From an uncultured SAR116 cluster alpha proteobacterium (GTDB taxonomy: Bacteria; Pseudomonadota; Alphaproteobacteria; Puniceispirillales; Marisalimonadaceae), in contig CACBVW010000005.1 of NCBI GenBank assembly GCA_902542765.1, forward strand, positions 1 to 58,999: a stretch of 58,999 nucleotides of DNA, written 5' to 3'. The position numbers were made by a program, and so were the translations under genes. Positions 17,603 through 27,155 of this stretch are shown here, one piece after another. Numbering within the stretch: position 1 is the stretch's first letter; each line of letters begins with the position of its first letter. The notes beneath the pieces are model-generated. The model did no database searches. It was given only the letters and a program-made list of their open reading frames with translations, and had not been told where the DNA came from.

Positions 17603-17969
17603 TTTTGGTACCTAATTGCTCTGATATTTTGGATAATAACCTATTGATATCAACTGGTTTTGTATCATAATCATTACATCCACTATCAAGTGCTCTTTGT
17701 TTATGTTCTTCCATTGCATGTGCTGATAGGGCAATTATTGGAATTGATTTAAGCTCATTATTACTTTTAATGTGTTTAGTTGCAGTCCATCCATCCATTT
17801 TAGGTAAGCTCAAATCCATTAATATAAGATCTGGTTTTTCTGAAGACGCCATTTCAACACCCTGTTCTCCATCAACAGCAATAACTATTTCAAAACCTTT
17901 TCTTTTTAAACGTCTTGATAACATGTAAACGTTATCCTCATTATCTTCTACATATAATATTTTTGTCAT
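17595..17969 (-). CDS. single-domain response regulator (CheY/DivK-like receiver)
   Basis: A 124-residue stand-alone receiver: acidic pocket VEDNEDN (8-13), phospho-acceptor Asp52 (LILMDLSLPKMDGW), signalling Ser/Thr region ALSAHAM and Lys104 (YDTKPVD). There is no output domain, so it should act as a phosphoryl shuttle or by protein contact. It is translated from an ATGA overlap with the giant kinase gene upstream (4 bases) and overlaps the cyclase gene downstream by 8 bases, which implies matched expression. It may carry phosphate between the hybrid kinase and the receiver-cyclase or compete for it (inference). Confidence 0.93.
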   Translation of the reverse strand: MTKILYVEDNEDNVYMLSRRLKRKGFEIVIAVDGEQGVEMASSEKPDLILMDLSLPKMDGWTATKHIKSNNELKSIPIIALSAHAMEEHKQRALDSGCNDYDTKPVDINRLLSKISEQLGTKND

Positions 17970-20900
17970 TTGTTATTCCCATTTTTAAATGAAGAAGCTT
18001 TAATAACATTACTTACCTCATTAACAATTGTAGACATTGTATCTTCACTTTTTTCAAGTATTCTCTGTGTTTCACCTAACAAAAATGTCTTTTCATCTCC
18101 ACTTAATTCTGCTCCAGTCAAAACTAAAATTGGAATAGAATTTAATTCAGTTTCTCTTATAGCTTTTAAAAATTCAAAACCATTCATTACCGGCATCATC
18201 AAATCTAACAAAATTAAATCAGGTTTAATTTCTTCATTCTGTAAAATATTCATTCCAACTTTGCCATTTTCTGCTTCCATAATTTGAACATTTTGTTTTT
18301 CTAAAATTTCTTTAATTGTAAACCTTAAACTTTCATCATCTTCAATAAGGCAAATTTTAAGATTTTCTTTATCACCTATTAAATTTCTAATTGATTTCAT
18401 TAGGTATTCTTTTTGGATAGGTTTTGATAAAAAATCTGCTGCACCTAGTGAAAATCCTTTATTTTTCTCATCTAATATTGAAGCCATAATAACGGGGATA
18501 TTTGAAACTTCAGGATCAGCCTTTAAGGTACGCAGTACTGACCACCCATCCATTTCGGGCATCAAAATATCTAGAGTAATAACATCAGGTTTAAGATCAC
18601 GTGCTAAACTAATCCCCTCTTTGCCATTTGGTGCAATAACTACTTTATAACCTTCTTTCAACAATTGACGTTTCATTAGTTCGCTGACAGTTGGATCATC
18701 GTCAATTATTAAAATTGTCTTTCCCGTATTATTTTCTAAAGTAATAACATTTTCAATTAAAGAACCAGTTTTTTGTTGTAAATTTTTTACACTTTCAGAT
18801 GCACCAATAAAGTCTGCTAGAAATGTTGCTGTAAAAGTCGTACCTTTTCCTAACACACTATTTACCACGACATCGCCACCCATTAATATTGCAAGCTGTT
18901 TTGAAATAGTAAGTCCTAAACCTGTTCCACCATATTTTCTCGTTGTTGAACTATCAGCTTGGACAAATGAATTAAACAATCTAGACATCTGCTCGTCTGA
19001 CATACCAATGCCAGTATCACTTACATCTATAGAAATTAGGTCACCACCTTCACGTAAAATTTTATTTACTCCAACAGTTATTTTACCTTTTTCAGTAAAT
19101 TTACAAGCATTAGAAATTAAATTCAAAACAACCTGTTTAACCCTAGTTTGGTCAGCAGTAACAAAATCAATCTCTGTCTTATAATCAATAATTAATTCGT
19201 TATCATTCTTTTGAGCTAAAGGTAATGAAGTTTTCATGACATCATCCAAAATTTGTGTTAGCTCAAATGTTTCATTAAATAATTCCACTCTTCCTGCTTC
19301 AATTTTAGATAAATCTAATACGTCGTTTATAAGTGTTAAGAGATGTTTGCCTGCATTAAAAACTCTATCAAGTGGCTCTTCAAAATCGTCCAAGCCATCA
19401 TCTGCTGCATCTTCTTTTAACATCTCTGTTAAACCTATTATGGCATTTAAAGGTGTTCTTAATTCATGACTCATATTTGCAAGAAATTGACTTTTAGTCT
19501 GGTTGGCAGCATCTGCTTTTTCCCTTGCTATATCTAATTCCTTAATTATTTTATTTAACTCTTCTTCACGTTTTTTAAGTTCAGTTATATCAGAAAATAT
19601 TGTAAAAACTCCACCATCATCTAGACGTCTATATGTAGCTTGCCAATAAGTTCCATTATAAAATCTTGGGGTTTCAACTGTCATCGATCCTTTCAAATCT
19701 TTTCGGCTATCTTTAATTGATTTAAAAAACTTCTTTTTTTGTTCTTGGTTATCAAAATCAAAAAAATCATGCTTTTCCCATGCCTCTGTTTGTTCTTTAT
19801 ATGTAATACCTGGTTGATAAGTATCTATGCCAGCTCCTTTGTGAATATCAAAAGCCAGTGTATTTCTCATTGCTAATGTATCATCTTTATTCCATAAAGA
19901 AATTCCATGTGGCATGCTATTTAATGCATCGGTCATTCTTTTTTCGGTTTCTCTAATTTGATCTTGTACTAATTTTATTTCTTTATCTTTTTGTTTCATT
20001 TCTGAAATATCAGAATAAACTTGCAAAAAACCTCCATCAGGTAACTTTGTATCACTTACCAACCATGTGGTTCCATTTGTGAACGCCAACTCATACATAT
20101 GGTTTTTAGATGATTTTGTAGCCACTCTCCTTTGAGAATAAAATTCATCAGCTGACATTCCTTCTGGAATAGCAACTAAACCTTTTTTTTCAACATTATC
20201 AATCATGTCTTTTCTTAAAATTCCAGGTTTTAAGTCAAAATTAAGATCTTTTTGAACATCTCGTGCTGTTTTATTACCTACAACTAATTTATGATCTTTA
20301 TCCCAAAGTAAAATTGCATTTGGTGTGACTTCTATTGCATCACTTAGCTGTTTCAAAGAAGCTTCCCTATGTTTAATGTCAGTTATATTTGACAAAATTG
20401 AAAACACTCCTCCATCAGGCAGTCTAGTAGAAGTTGATTGCCAAATTGATCCATCATAAAATGGAGGTGTTTCTGTAGTAAAAACTCCCTTAAATTTTTT
20501 TCTTTTTTCTACTGCGTTTTTATAATATTCAATTTCATCAGACTTTTTATCGAAGATTAAAAACTTATTTTTCTTGGATTGTTTCATATATTCAGTATAT
20601 GAGGTTCCAACTTTTATTTTAATATTACCTTTTGTCCAAACTTCATTTGCATAGTTGTTAAACATTACTAATTTCATATTCTCATCCCACATGGTAATTC
20701 CATGGGGCATACTGTTTATCGCATTTGAAATTTTTTCTTCAGCTTCCCGTACTTTTCTCTGACTTTCTGCAACTTCTCTTTCTTTTTGTCTGATTTCTGT
20801 AATGTCAGTCCAAATCTGCAAAGTACCTCCGTCATTCAAACGAGTAAATGAACCTAAAATATCATAAATAACATTTTCTACTTTTATCCGGGTCTCAACT

Positions 20901-23833
20901 ATTTCTCTTCCCTTAAGATTAATAATTCCTTTTTTTCTCTTTTCCACCCATTCTTTTGCTGGCAAACCTTCACTATCCAGTAAAGACCCTGATTTTAATC
21001 CAGCTTCAAGCATTTCAAACCTAGAAACACCTGGTTTTAATATCATTCCCATCTTACTTTGAATATCTCTCGCGCGACGATTTGCCATAATTAATCTGTT
21101 GTCTTTATCCCACAACATCAACATATTTGGTATAATTTCAATGGCATCACTAAGCAATTTTAATGATTTTTCTCCTTTTTTAATCTCAGTAATGTTTATG
21201 GAGTTTTGCAGTGTTCCACCATCTGGCAATCTTTTAGCGATATTTAAAACAAAATTACCATTGTTTAATTCTATTTCGTCTCTCTGTTCATTTTTTAAAC
21301 TTTCATATTCTTTTAATTTTGATTCATAAAATTGTTTTTTTGTCATTCCTTTTGGAATAGGAACCAAGCCATGATTTACTACGTTTCTCACCATGGAAAT
21401 TCTTGGCACTCCCGGTTTTAATTCAAAGTTTAATTTTTTCATGTCTGCTATTGAGGTTTGATTTGCCATTATCAGTTTATTTTCTTTATCCCACAAAGAA
21501 ATACTATTAGGCATAACATCTATAGCGTCGATAAGTTGTTTTTGATTTTTTTCAACAGTCTTTATGTCTGTTACATCTACATAAAGGGATATTGTACTAC
21601 CATCTTCTAACCTAGTATCAGTAGTTAAAATTGTCTTACCATTTGAGAAATTATTTTCCCTAAGCTTTTTGCCTTTAAATAATTTCCATTCTTTAATTAT
21701 TTTTTTTAAATATTGTTTTTTATTTTCTTCCTTAGGAATTAACACTTTTTCTTTGAGTATCATGTATTCCAGCAATTGATTTCTTGTAATTCCAATATCT
21801 AAATTAAAACCAAATTTTTTAAAGAATGAAACAGAACTTTTATTGTTAGCTATTAATTTATCATTCTGGTCCCAAAACATTAGGCCGTTTGGTAAGGTCT
21901 CAATTCCATCCTTAAAACGTAATAACTCTTTTTCTTGTTTTTTTGTCGCAGTTATATCAGTCCATAAAGAAATAGTACTTCCATCATTTAATCTGGTTTC
22001 AGTAAATAAAAAAGATCTACCATTTGTAAATTCAGATTCTCGAGTTCTAGTGCCTTTGAATTTTCTCCAATTATCAATAGTATGATTAATTTGTTGATTT
22101 TTAGTCATGCCCTTTTTGATGATAATGACATCGTTTTCATACATGTAGTGAACATGATCAAATCTATTGACACCAAGTTTAAGGTCAAAACCAAAATCTT
22201 TTACAAAATCAATAGCCGCCTTATTACTAGCAATTAATTTATCATTTTTATCCCAAAACATTAATCCATTAGGTAGAGTTTCAATACCATCTCTTAATCT
22301 TATCAATTCGTTTTCTTGTTTTTTTATATCTGTTATGTCAGTCCATAAACAAATTGTACTTCCATCTTGTAATCTTGTATCTGTAAAGTGAAGAGTATGA
22401 TCTGTGAAATTTGATTCTCTAGTATTTTGACCTTTAAGATTTTTCCACGCTTTTTCTCTATTTTTAAAATGTTGTTTAATGGTTATTCCTTTTGGTGGTT
22501 TTTGGTGATTTAAAACCATATGTTTTCTCAAATCGCTAAAATTCATACCAATTTTTAGTGTTAAACCATAATATTCAGTTAAATTTTGTGAACTTTCATT
22601 AAATGCAATTAAATTATCATTTTCGTCCCAGAACATCAGACCGTTTGGGAGAGTTTCTATACCATTTTTTAATCTTAAAAGTTCAGTTTCTTGTTTTTTA
22701 TTTTCAGTAATATTGGTTACAAATTGTAAAGTTGATTGGTCAGGCAATCTGTAGGAAGAGGCAAGAAAATGTTGTTTATTAACTATAACTTCGTAAGTTT
22801 CTTGATCTTTTAGATTATCAAATTGCTTTTTTCTCCCTTCTAAAAATTTATTAATTGTGACGCCTTTTGGAGGTTCCATCAAACCTTTTTTCAGAGCATT
22901 CTTTACCATTTCTACTCTAGAAGATCCTTTTTTCAGACTAAAACCTCTTTTAGCATTTTCATCTCTTGCTTTTTTATTAGCCATAATGAGTTTATTGTCT
23001 TTATCCCATAGCATTAGGTTACTGGGGGTAAATTCAATAGCATCTGCAAGCTGTTTTAACTCTATTTGCTGTTTTTTAAGGTCAGTTATGTCAGTGTATA
23101 CACTCAAGAGAGATCCATCTTCAAACCTCGTCTCATTTGCAATGATTGTAGTTCCATTTTGTAAATTAATTTCTCTTGTTCTTGATTTTAATTCTGCTCT
23201 TTCTTGAAGTCTGTTTTTAATATATTTTGATTTTGAAATACCCTTGGGTAAAATATATAAATTACTGTTAACTTGCTTTTTTAACATTTGTTCATATTTA
23301 ATGCCTTTTTCTAAAATAAAATCAATTCCAGCTTGTTTCATTATTTCTTGGTTACGTTTGTTAGATACAATTAGTTGATCATTTTCATCCCAAAACATAA
23401 CTCCACCCGGGAAATTTTCAATAGCTTCAGATAAACGTTTTCTTTCAAGATTTTGTTCAATAATATCTGTTACATTAGTCATTACTGTTAAAATATAGCC
23501 AGAAGGAGTTAGATTATCTCTTATCTGAATCCATCTACCTGTTGGGCCTTTTATGACGTAATGAGAAGCAATTTTTGTTTTTTTAACTTTTTTATAATTT
23601 TCTATTCTTTGATTTATTTCTCCTTCTGGTATGATATTTAGTCTTTTGAATTTTTCCATCCTGTCATAAACACTTTCACCTATCTCATAATTTACATTGA
23701 GCCTATTAAATCTTGTAAACATAGGTTTGTTTGCAAAACACAACTTATCTTTTTTGTCATATAACAAAATACCAGTTTCATCATTATCAAATGCCTCTAT
23801 TAAAACCTTTGCAACATCCAAATCTTTAAGCAT
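17966..23833 (-). CDS. giant hybrid histidine kinase: 11 tandem PAS units, HisKA, HATPase, two receivers
   Basis: About 1955 residues and no obvious membrane helix, so probably cytoplasmic. Eleven PAS_7-like units fill residues 1 to about 1420, each with a (L/M)(M/L)xWDxxxxL centre and a DGxxxxxxxDITxxK end, period 123-141 residues. Then come a coiled coil, HisKA with His1456 (NMSHELRTPLNAI), HATPase (NLISNACKFTEKG; DTGIGM; GGTGLGL), receiver 1 with Asp1755 (ITLDILMPEMDGW) and receiver 2 with Asp1877 (LILLDLMMPVMNG). ATG 23833 is preferred because GAAGG sits 7 bases before it; ATG 23851, which adds six residues, abuts the stop of the cNMP-binding gene. It is the third gene of the operon and presumably feeds phosphate to the downstream receiver proteins. 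The ligands of the PAS units are unknown. Confidence 0.92.
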   Translation of the reverse strand: MLKDLDVAKVLIEAFDNDETGILLYDKKDKLCFANKPMFTRFNRLNVNYEIGESVYDRMEKFKRLNIIPEGEINQRIENYKKVKKTKIASHYVIKGPTGRWIQIRDNLTPSGYILTVMTNVTDIIEQNLERKRLSEAIENFPGGVMFWDENDQLIVSNKRNQEIMKQAGIDFILEKGIKYEQMLKKQVNSNLYILPKGISKSKYIKNRLQERAELKSRTREINLQNGTTIIANETRFEDGSLLSVYTDITDLKKQQIELKQLADAIEFTPSNLMLWDKDNKLIMANKKARDENAKRGFSLKKGSSRVEMVKNALKKGLMEPPKGVTINKFLEGRKKQFDNLKDQETYEVIVNKQHFLASSYRLPDQSTLQFVTNITENKKQETELLRLKNGIETLPNGLMFWDENDNLIAFNESSQNLTEYYGLTLKIGMNFSDLRKHMVLNHQKPPKGITIKQHFKNREKAWKNLKGQNTRESNFTDHTLHFTDTRLQDGSTICLWTDITDIKKQENELIRLRDGIETLPNGLMFWDKNDKLIASNKAAIDFVKDFGFDLKLGVNRFDHVHYMYENDVIIIKKGMTKNQQINHTIDNWRKFKGTRTRESEFTNGRSFLFTETRLNDGSTISLWTDITATKKQEKELLRFKDGIETLPNGLMFWDQNDKLIANNKSSVSFFKKFGFNLDIGITRNQLLEYMILKEKVLIPKEENKKQYLKKIIKEWKLFKGKKLRENNFSNGKTILTTDTRLEDGSTISLYVDVTDIKTVEKNQKQLIDAIDVMPNSISLWDKENKLIMANQTSIADMKKLNFELKPGVPRISMVRNVVNHGLVPIPKGMTKKQFYESKLKEYESLKNEQRDEIELNNGNFVLNIAKRLPDGGTLQNSINITEIKKGEKSLKLLSDAIEIIPNMLMLWDKDNRLIMANRRARDIQSKMGMILKPGVSRFEMLEAGLKSGSLLDSEGLPAKEWVEKRKKGIINLKGREIVETRIKVENVIYDILGSFTRLNDGGTLQIWTDITEIRQKEREVAESQRKVREAEEKISNAINSMPHGITMWDENMKLVMFNNYANEVWTKGNIKIKVGTSYTEYMKQSKKNKFLIFDKKSDEIEYYKNAVEKRKKFKGVFTTETPPFYDGSIWQSTSTRLPDGGVFSILSNITDIKHREASLKQLSDAIEVTPNAILLWDKDHKLVVGNKTARDVQKDLNFDLKPGILRKDMIDNVEKKGLVAIPEGMSADEFYSQRRVATKSSKNHMYELAFTNGTTWLVSDTKLPDGGFLQVYSDISEMKQKDKEIKLVQDQIRETEKRMTDALNSMPHGISLWNKDDTLAMRNTLAFDIHKGAGIDTYQPGITYKEQTEAWEKHDFFDFDNQEQKKKFFKSIKDSRKDLKGSMTVETPRFYNGTYWQATYRRLDDGGVFTIFSDITELKKREEELNKIIKELDIAREKADAANQTKSQFLANMSHELRTPLNAIIGLTEMLKEDAADDGLDDFEEPLDRVFNAGKHLLTLINDVLDLSKIEAGRVELFNETFELTQILDDVMKTSLPLAQKNDNELIIDYKTEIDFVTADQTRVKQVVLNLISNACKFTEKGKITVGVNKILREGGDLISIDVSDTGIGMSDEQMSRLFNSFVQADSSTTRKYGGTGLGLTISKQLAILMGGDVVVNSVLGKGTTFTATFLADFIGASESVKNLQQKTGSLIENVITLENNTGKTILIIDDDPTVSELMKRQLLKEGYKVVIAPNGKEGISLARDLKPDVITLDILMPEMDGWSVLRTLKADPEVSNIPVIMASILDEKNKGFSLGAADFLSKPIQKEYLMKSIRNLIGDKENLKICLIEDDESLRFTIKEILEKQNVQIMEAENGKVGMNILQNEEIKPDLILLDLMMPVMNGFEFLKAIRETELNSIPILVLTGAELSGDEKTFLLGETQRILEKSEDTMSTIVNEVSNVIKASSFKNGNNK
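21533..22669 (-). repeat. three most alike tandem PAS units (units 4-6) inside the giant kinase
   Basis: Units 4 (22669-22295), 5 (22294-21914) and 6 (21913-21533) each start with a near-identical GIETLPNGLMFWD sequence and end with DGSTIxLxxDxTxxK. Their DNA shares long stretches, for example around the CCCAAAACATTA on the + strand at about 21871 and 22252. They are 125-127 codons each. The other eight units are more diverged, so this is the youngest part of the array and probably arose by tandem duplication. Confidence 0.85.
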
Positions 23834-23851
23834 TTTTAAACCTTCTTTCAT

Positions 23852-24190
23852 TTACATCTTTTTCTCTACTGATCTTAATCTATATGATAAAGCCTTTAAG
23901 CAACCTTTTACAAAGACATCTGAATTATTTACACGTTTATCAAATTCATCTTTAGTAATAGAAATAATCTCACTTTCAACTAAACATCTTGCAGTAGCCA
24001 TTCTTAGTTCATTTTCAATAACTCCCATCTCACCAAAAAGTTCATTTTCTTGAATAATAAAATTAGGTTTTTTAGTTTCGTTTGTTGGAAGAAAAATACC
24101 TACAGAACCTTTAACTAATAAATACATTTTGTCAGGTAGTTCTCCTACTTTAAAAACACTTTGATTTTCATTATACTTAGTCTTTTCCAT
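23852..24190 (-). CDS. stand-alone cyclic-nucleotide-binding domain protein
   Basis: A 112-residue CAP/PKA-type cNMP-binding domain with no DNA-binding or other output domain. The phosphate-binding cassette is recognisable as LFGEMGVIENELRMATARC, with Gly53-Glu54 for the ribose and Arg63 for the cyclic phosphate. KVGELPDKMYLLVKGSVGIF is the usual first beta-roll. It starts in a TAATG overlap with the MBL hydrolase gene and ends directly against the giant kinase frame. It is probably a cAMP sensor that works by protein contact with the operon's kinase or hydrolase; that partner assignment is inference. Confidence 0.87.
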   Translation of the reverse strand: MEKTKYNENQSVFKVGELPDKMYLLVKGSVGIFLPTNETKKPNFIIQENELFGEMGVIENELRMATARCLVESEIISITKDEFDKRVNNSDVFVKGCLKALSYRLRSVEKKM

Positions 24191-24972
24191 TAGAACTCTA
24201 TTACCTCATTTTCAGATGCAAATTTTACTTTCTTGCTTAATATTTTTTTTTCTATATTTTTTATTTCTTTATCGTCTCTAGACGGTGAATGATGCGAAAT
24301 AAGGAAGTTTTTAACATCAATTTTATCTGCTAAATTAATGCCCTGTTCAATACTAGAATGCCCCCAACCTTTTTTATCAGACAGCTCACTGTCTAAGAAC
24401 ATTCCATCCCAGATAATAGCTTCTGACTGATCACAAAAATCAATTAATTTTTCTTCTTGAATATCTTCATATTCATTATCCAATAAATAACAAAACTTTT
24501 TTTTATTACTTATAATGCTATACCCAGAGCAATTTCCGGGATGATTGAGATCAATTGAATTAATATTTAAATCATCAAAATTATTTACAACTTGTTCAAA
24601 ATCCAAAAAATTAAATCTATTAATAATTTCAATAAAATTTACAGGAAAATAAGGATTACTATAATATGCACTTAAATTATTATAGGTATCAGTTTTGTCA
24701 GAATGAGCTGATGTTAAAGTAATTTTTTTACTATCTTTAATATCATAATTATTAAAAGCTAATCCTTGTATATGATCATGATGGAAATGCGAAATAAACA
24801 ATATAGTTTCAAGTTCATTAGAAAAATTAACTTTTGAAAATCCTGAACCGCAATCAAAAATCAGTTGATATTTTTGAGTTTTAATTTCTACACAAGGAGT
24901 ATTACCGCCAAAAAATAAAAAATTTTGACTTGGATTTGGTGTCGATCCTCTTACCCCATGATTTATAATCAT
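24190..24972 (-). CDS. MBL-fold metallo-hydrolase (PhnP / cyclic-phosphodiesterase-like)
   Basis: A 260-residue metallo-beta-lactamase-fold enzyme. Metal ligands are H62, H64, D66 and H67 (SHFHHDH), H144 (LNHPGN), D165 (YLLDNEYED) and H227 or H228 (ISHHSP). The N-terminus (GVRGSTPNP; GGNTPCVEI; IFDCGSG) matches the branch containing PhnP and related phosphodiesterases rather than true lactamases. It is the first gene of the signalling operon. Because the operon makes and binds cyclic nucleotide, a cyclic phosphodiesterase role is attractive but unproven; RNase or other hydrolase roles are alternatives. No good ribosome-binding site is visible upstream of ATG 24972. Confidence 0.85.
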   Translation of the reverse strand: MIINHGVRGSTPNPSQNFLFFGGNTPCVEIKTQKYQLIFDCGSGFSKVNFSNELETILFISHFHHDHIQGLAFNNYDIKDSKKITLTSAHSDKTDTYNNLSAYYSNPYFPVNFIEIINRFNFLDFEQVVNNFDDLNINSIDLNHPGNCSGYSIISNKKKFCYLLDNEYEDIQEEKLIDFCDQSEAIIWDGMFLDSELSDKKGWGHSSIEQGINLADKIDVKNFLISHHSPSRDDKEIKNIEKKILSKKVKFASENEVIEF

Positions 24973-25061
24973 TCAAAACTCATTGTTATTAATTTATGAT
25001 AAAAAAATTCTTTAACATGTAAATATATTTTTGATTTTAGATGTAATTGCTTAAAAAAATA

Positions 25062-27146
25062 TCAATTCAAAGTAATTAGACCGTCTACCGCTACAATTCC
25101 TTCATTATTTTTTTTTACTATAACTGGATTGATCTCCGCCTCTTTAATTTCTTTGACTAAAGCAAATTTAGATATATTCACTATTGCATTAGCAATAATA
25201 TTTATATCAATTTTGGGAAGTCCTCTATATCCAGTAATTGTCACAAGACTTTTAACTTCCTTAATCATTTTTTTTGCCTCTGTGACATCAACTGGTGCCA
25301 TCCTTATTGATTTGTCATTATATATCTCTGATAAAATACCACCTGAACCTATTACAATAATTGGTCCAACTAATTCGTCAACTCTGTAACCTAAAATTAT
25401 TTCAGCAATTCCTTTTTCCATTTTTTGAATAAGAAATTTTTTTTCACTACTATTTATTTTTAATTTCTGAAATACATCTGATAACTTTTTAAAACTAACT
25501 TTCACCTCTTCTAAATTTTTTATATTTAATTCAACACCTCCAGTTTCTGTTTTATGCATTATCTCACTTGATAAAACTTTCATTGCTAGAGGAAAACCTA
25601 TTTGGGAACTGTGTTCTATTGCTTGTTTTTCGTTGGAAATTACTTTGTAATCTACAATTTCAATTCCTATATCTTTAAATATTTCTAATGCTTCTTCTTC
25701 AGATAAATTCTTGCATATGTTTTTCTTTAGTTTTTTTGAAATGTGACTTAAGTCATTTTTTAAAATTATTGGTTTGACTGGATTTTTAGTATTTAAAAAA
25801 GTCTTCACACTCTCCGCACAAGACTCAGGCGTTCTAAAACAAGCAATATTATTTTGATGTAATAAATTTAGTGCTTCTGGAGCATCAGGGGCAACGTACA
25901 CAGCTAACGGTTTTGGGTAATTTGCCCATTTTAATAGAGGCTCAACTGCTTGCTCTGGTCTAAATTTAGCAGAGGAACCAACTACCATCACAACTAAATC
26001 GCAATTTTCATTTTTCATCATCTGACTAATTACTTCATTAACAATTTCTGGTTTTGTTCCAGCAATAGTTAAATCAACTAATTTATTATTGTTAAATGCA
26101 ATATTATTGTCTTGCATAATTTTCTTTATTGAAAGACCAGGATCAATTATTTCAATATCACTGCCAGACAAGCTTTCTACAACCATAGCACCGCCCCCAC
26201 CAGTTGTAGTAACTATACCTACTCGTTTAGATTCAGATCTTTTCTTATTTTTAAATAAATTAGGAATTTCAATTAATGTTTCAAAGATTTCTACTCTAGC
26301 AATACCATGATAACTTATGAATGCATTAAACGCATCATCATTTCCTGCTATTGCTCCTGTATGTGATTTAGCTAATTCTTTACTTAATTCAGATTTTCCA
26401 AGTTTGTAACAGATAATTTGTTTTCCAGCTGCGTGAGCCATTCTGGACATCTCTGCTACTTCATCACTGTTTCTTAATGTTTCTAAAAATAATATTATGC
26501 TTTCAGTGTTTGGATCATTAACTAGCATTTTACCAATTTCTCCAACGGAGAGATCCGACTCATTTCCAACAGAAACCAACTTAGAAAAACCTATACCTCG
26601 AGAGTGGCCATGAGCCAATAAGGCTCCAATAAGACTCCCGCTGTGGGAAATTACACTAAGACTTCCTTTCTTTAAATCTTGTAATTCAAGCATAGCATTT
26701 GCACTTAAAATGACATTATCTGAGATATTTATAAGACCAATACTATTTGGTCCCAATATTCTCAAATCACCTTTTTTTGCTATTTTAAAAACTTGTTTTT
26801 CTAAATCATTACCTTCAGATCCAGACTCAGTGAATCCTCCAGATAGAATTGTGGCGCATCTAACTTTTTTTGATATAGCATCTTTAATTGCTTCAATAAT
26901 TTTATTACTATCAACAACAATAAAGATATGATCAATATGTTCATTTATTGATTTTAAATTTGGATAACATTTTAATCCAAAAATTTCTTCTCTGTTTGGA
27001 TTTACAGGAAATATTTTTCCTTTATATCCATGCGATACCAGAAACCTTTGTGCTCGTGAACTAGTCTTTTTTGGGTCAGCAGAAGCACCTATTATTGCAA
27101 CTGATTTTGGGTTTAAAAAAGATTGGGATAAAGAAACATCTATCAT
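25062..27146 (-). CDS. ADP-forming acyl-CoA synthetase (acetate-CoA ligase family, fused alpha-beta)
   Basis: A 694-residue protein with a CoA-binding Rossmann domain (about 8-135: SVAIIGASADPKKTS; GKIFPVNPN; LGPNSIGLIN), a succinyl-CoA-ligase-like middle (GSLSVISHSG; phospho-His262 in SHTGAIAGND; TTTGGGGAM) and a C-terminal ATP-grasp domain (about 470-694: FPLAMKVLSSEIMHKTETGG; EINPVIV). It makes acyl-CoA from acid, CoA and ATP with release of ADP and phosphate, or runs in reverse. The GNAT domain found in Pat-type relatives is absent. It starts 9 bases after the acyl-CoA dehydrogenase stop, so the two are one operon. The acyl substrate is unknown. Confidence 0.9.
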   Translation of the reverse strand: MIDVSLSQSFLNPKSVAIIGASADPKKTSSRAQRFLVSHGYKGKIFPVNPNREEIFGLKCYPNLKSINEHIDHIFIVVDSNKIIEAIKDAISKKVRCATILSGGFTESGSEGNDLEKQVFKIAKKGDLRILGPNSIGLINISDNVILSANAMLELQDLKKGSLSVISHSGSLIGALLAHGHSRGIGFSKLVSVGNESDLSVGEIGKMLVNDPNTESIILFLETLRNSDEVAEMSRMAHAAGKQIICYKLGKSELSKELAKSHTGAIAGNDDAFNAFISYHGIARVEIFETLIEIPNLFKNKKRSESKRVGIVTTTGGGGAMVVESLSGSDIEIIDPGLSIKKIMQDNNIAFNNNKLVDLTIAGTKPEIVNEVISQMMKNENCDLVVMVVGSSAKFRPEQAVEPLLKWANYPKPLAVYVAPDAPEALNLLHQNNIACFRTPESCAESVKTFLNTKNPVKPIILKNDLSHISKKLKKNICKNLSEEEALEIFKDIGIEIVDYKVISNEKQAIEHSSQIGFPLAMKVLSSEIMHKTETGGVELNIKNLEEVKVSFKKLSDVFQKLKINSSEKKFLIQKMEKGIAEIILGYRVDELVGPIIVIGSGGILSEIYNDKSIRMAPVDVTEAKKMIKEVKSLVTITGYRGLPKIDINIIANAIVNISKFALVKEIKEAEINPVIVKKNNEGIVAVDGLITLN

Positions 27147-27155
27147 AATTAAAAA

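Noticed and set aside
19894-23761. Regularly spaced similar sequences resembling a repeat array or CRISPR
   Set aside because: The spacing is about 375-425 bases and the frame stays open throughout; these are PAS-coding units. No short direct repeats with uniform spacers and no cas genes were seen.
17966-23851. Several + strand reading frames of 70-120 codons opposite the giant kinase (e.g. 17970-18287, 22857-23207)
   Set aside because: They are antisense shadows recurring with the PAS repeat period; they lack ribosome-binding sites and family features.
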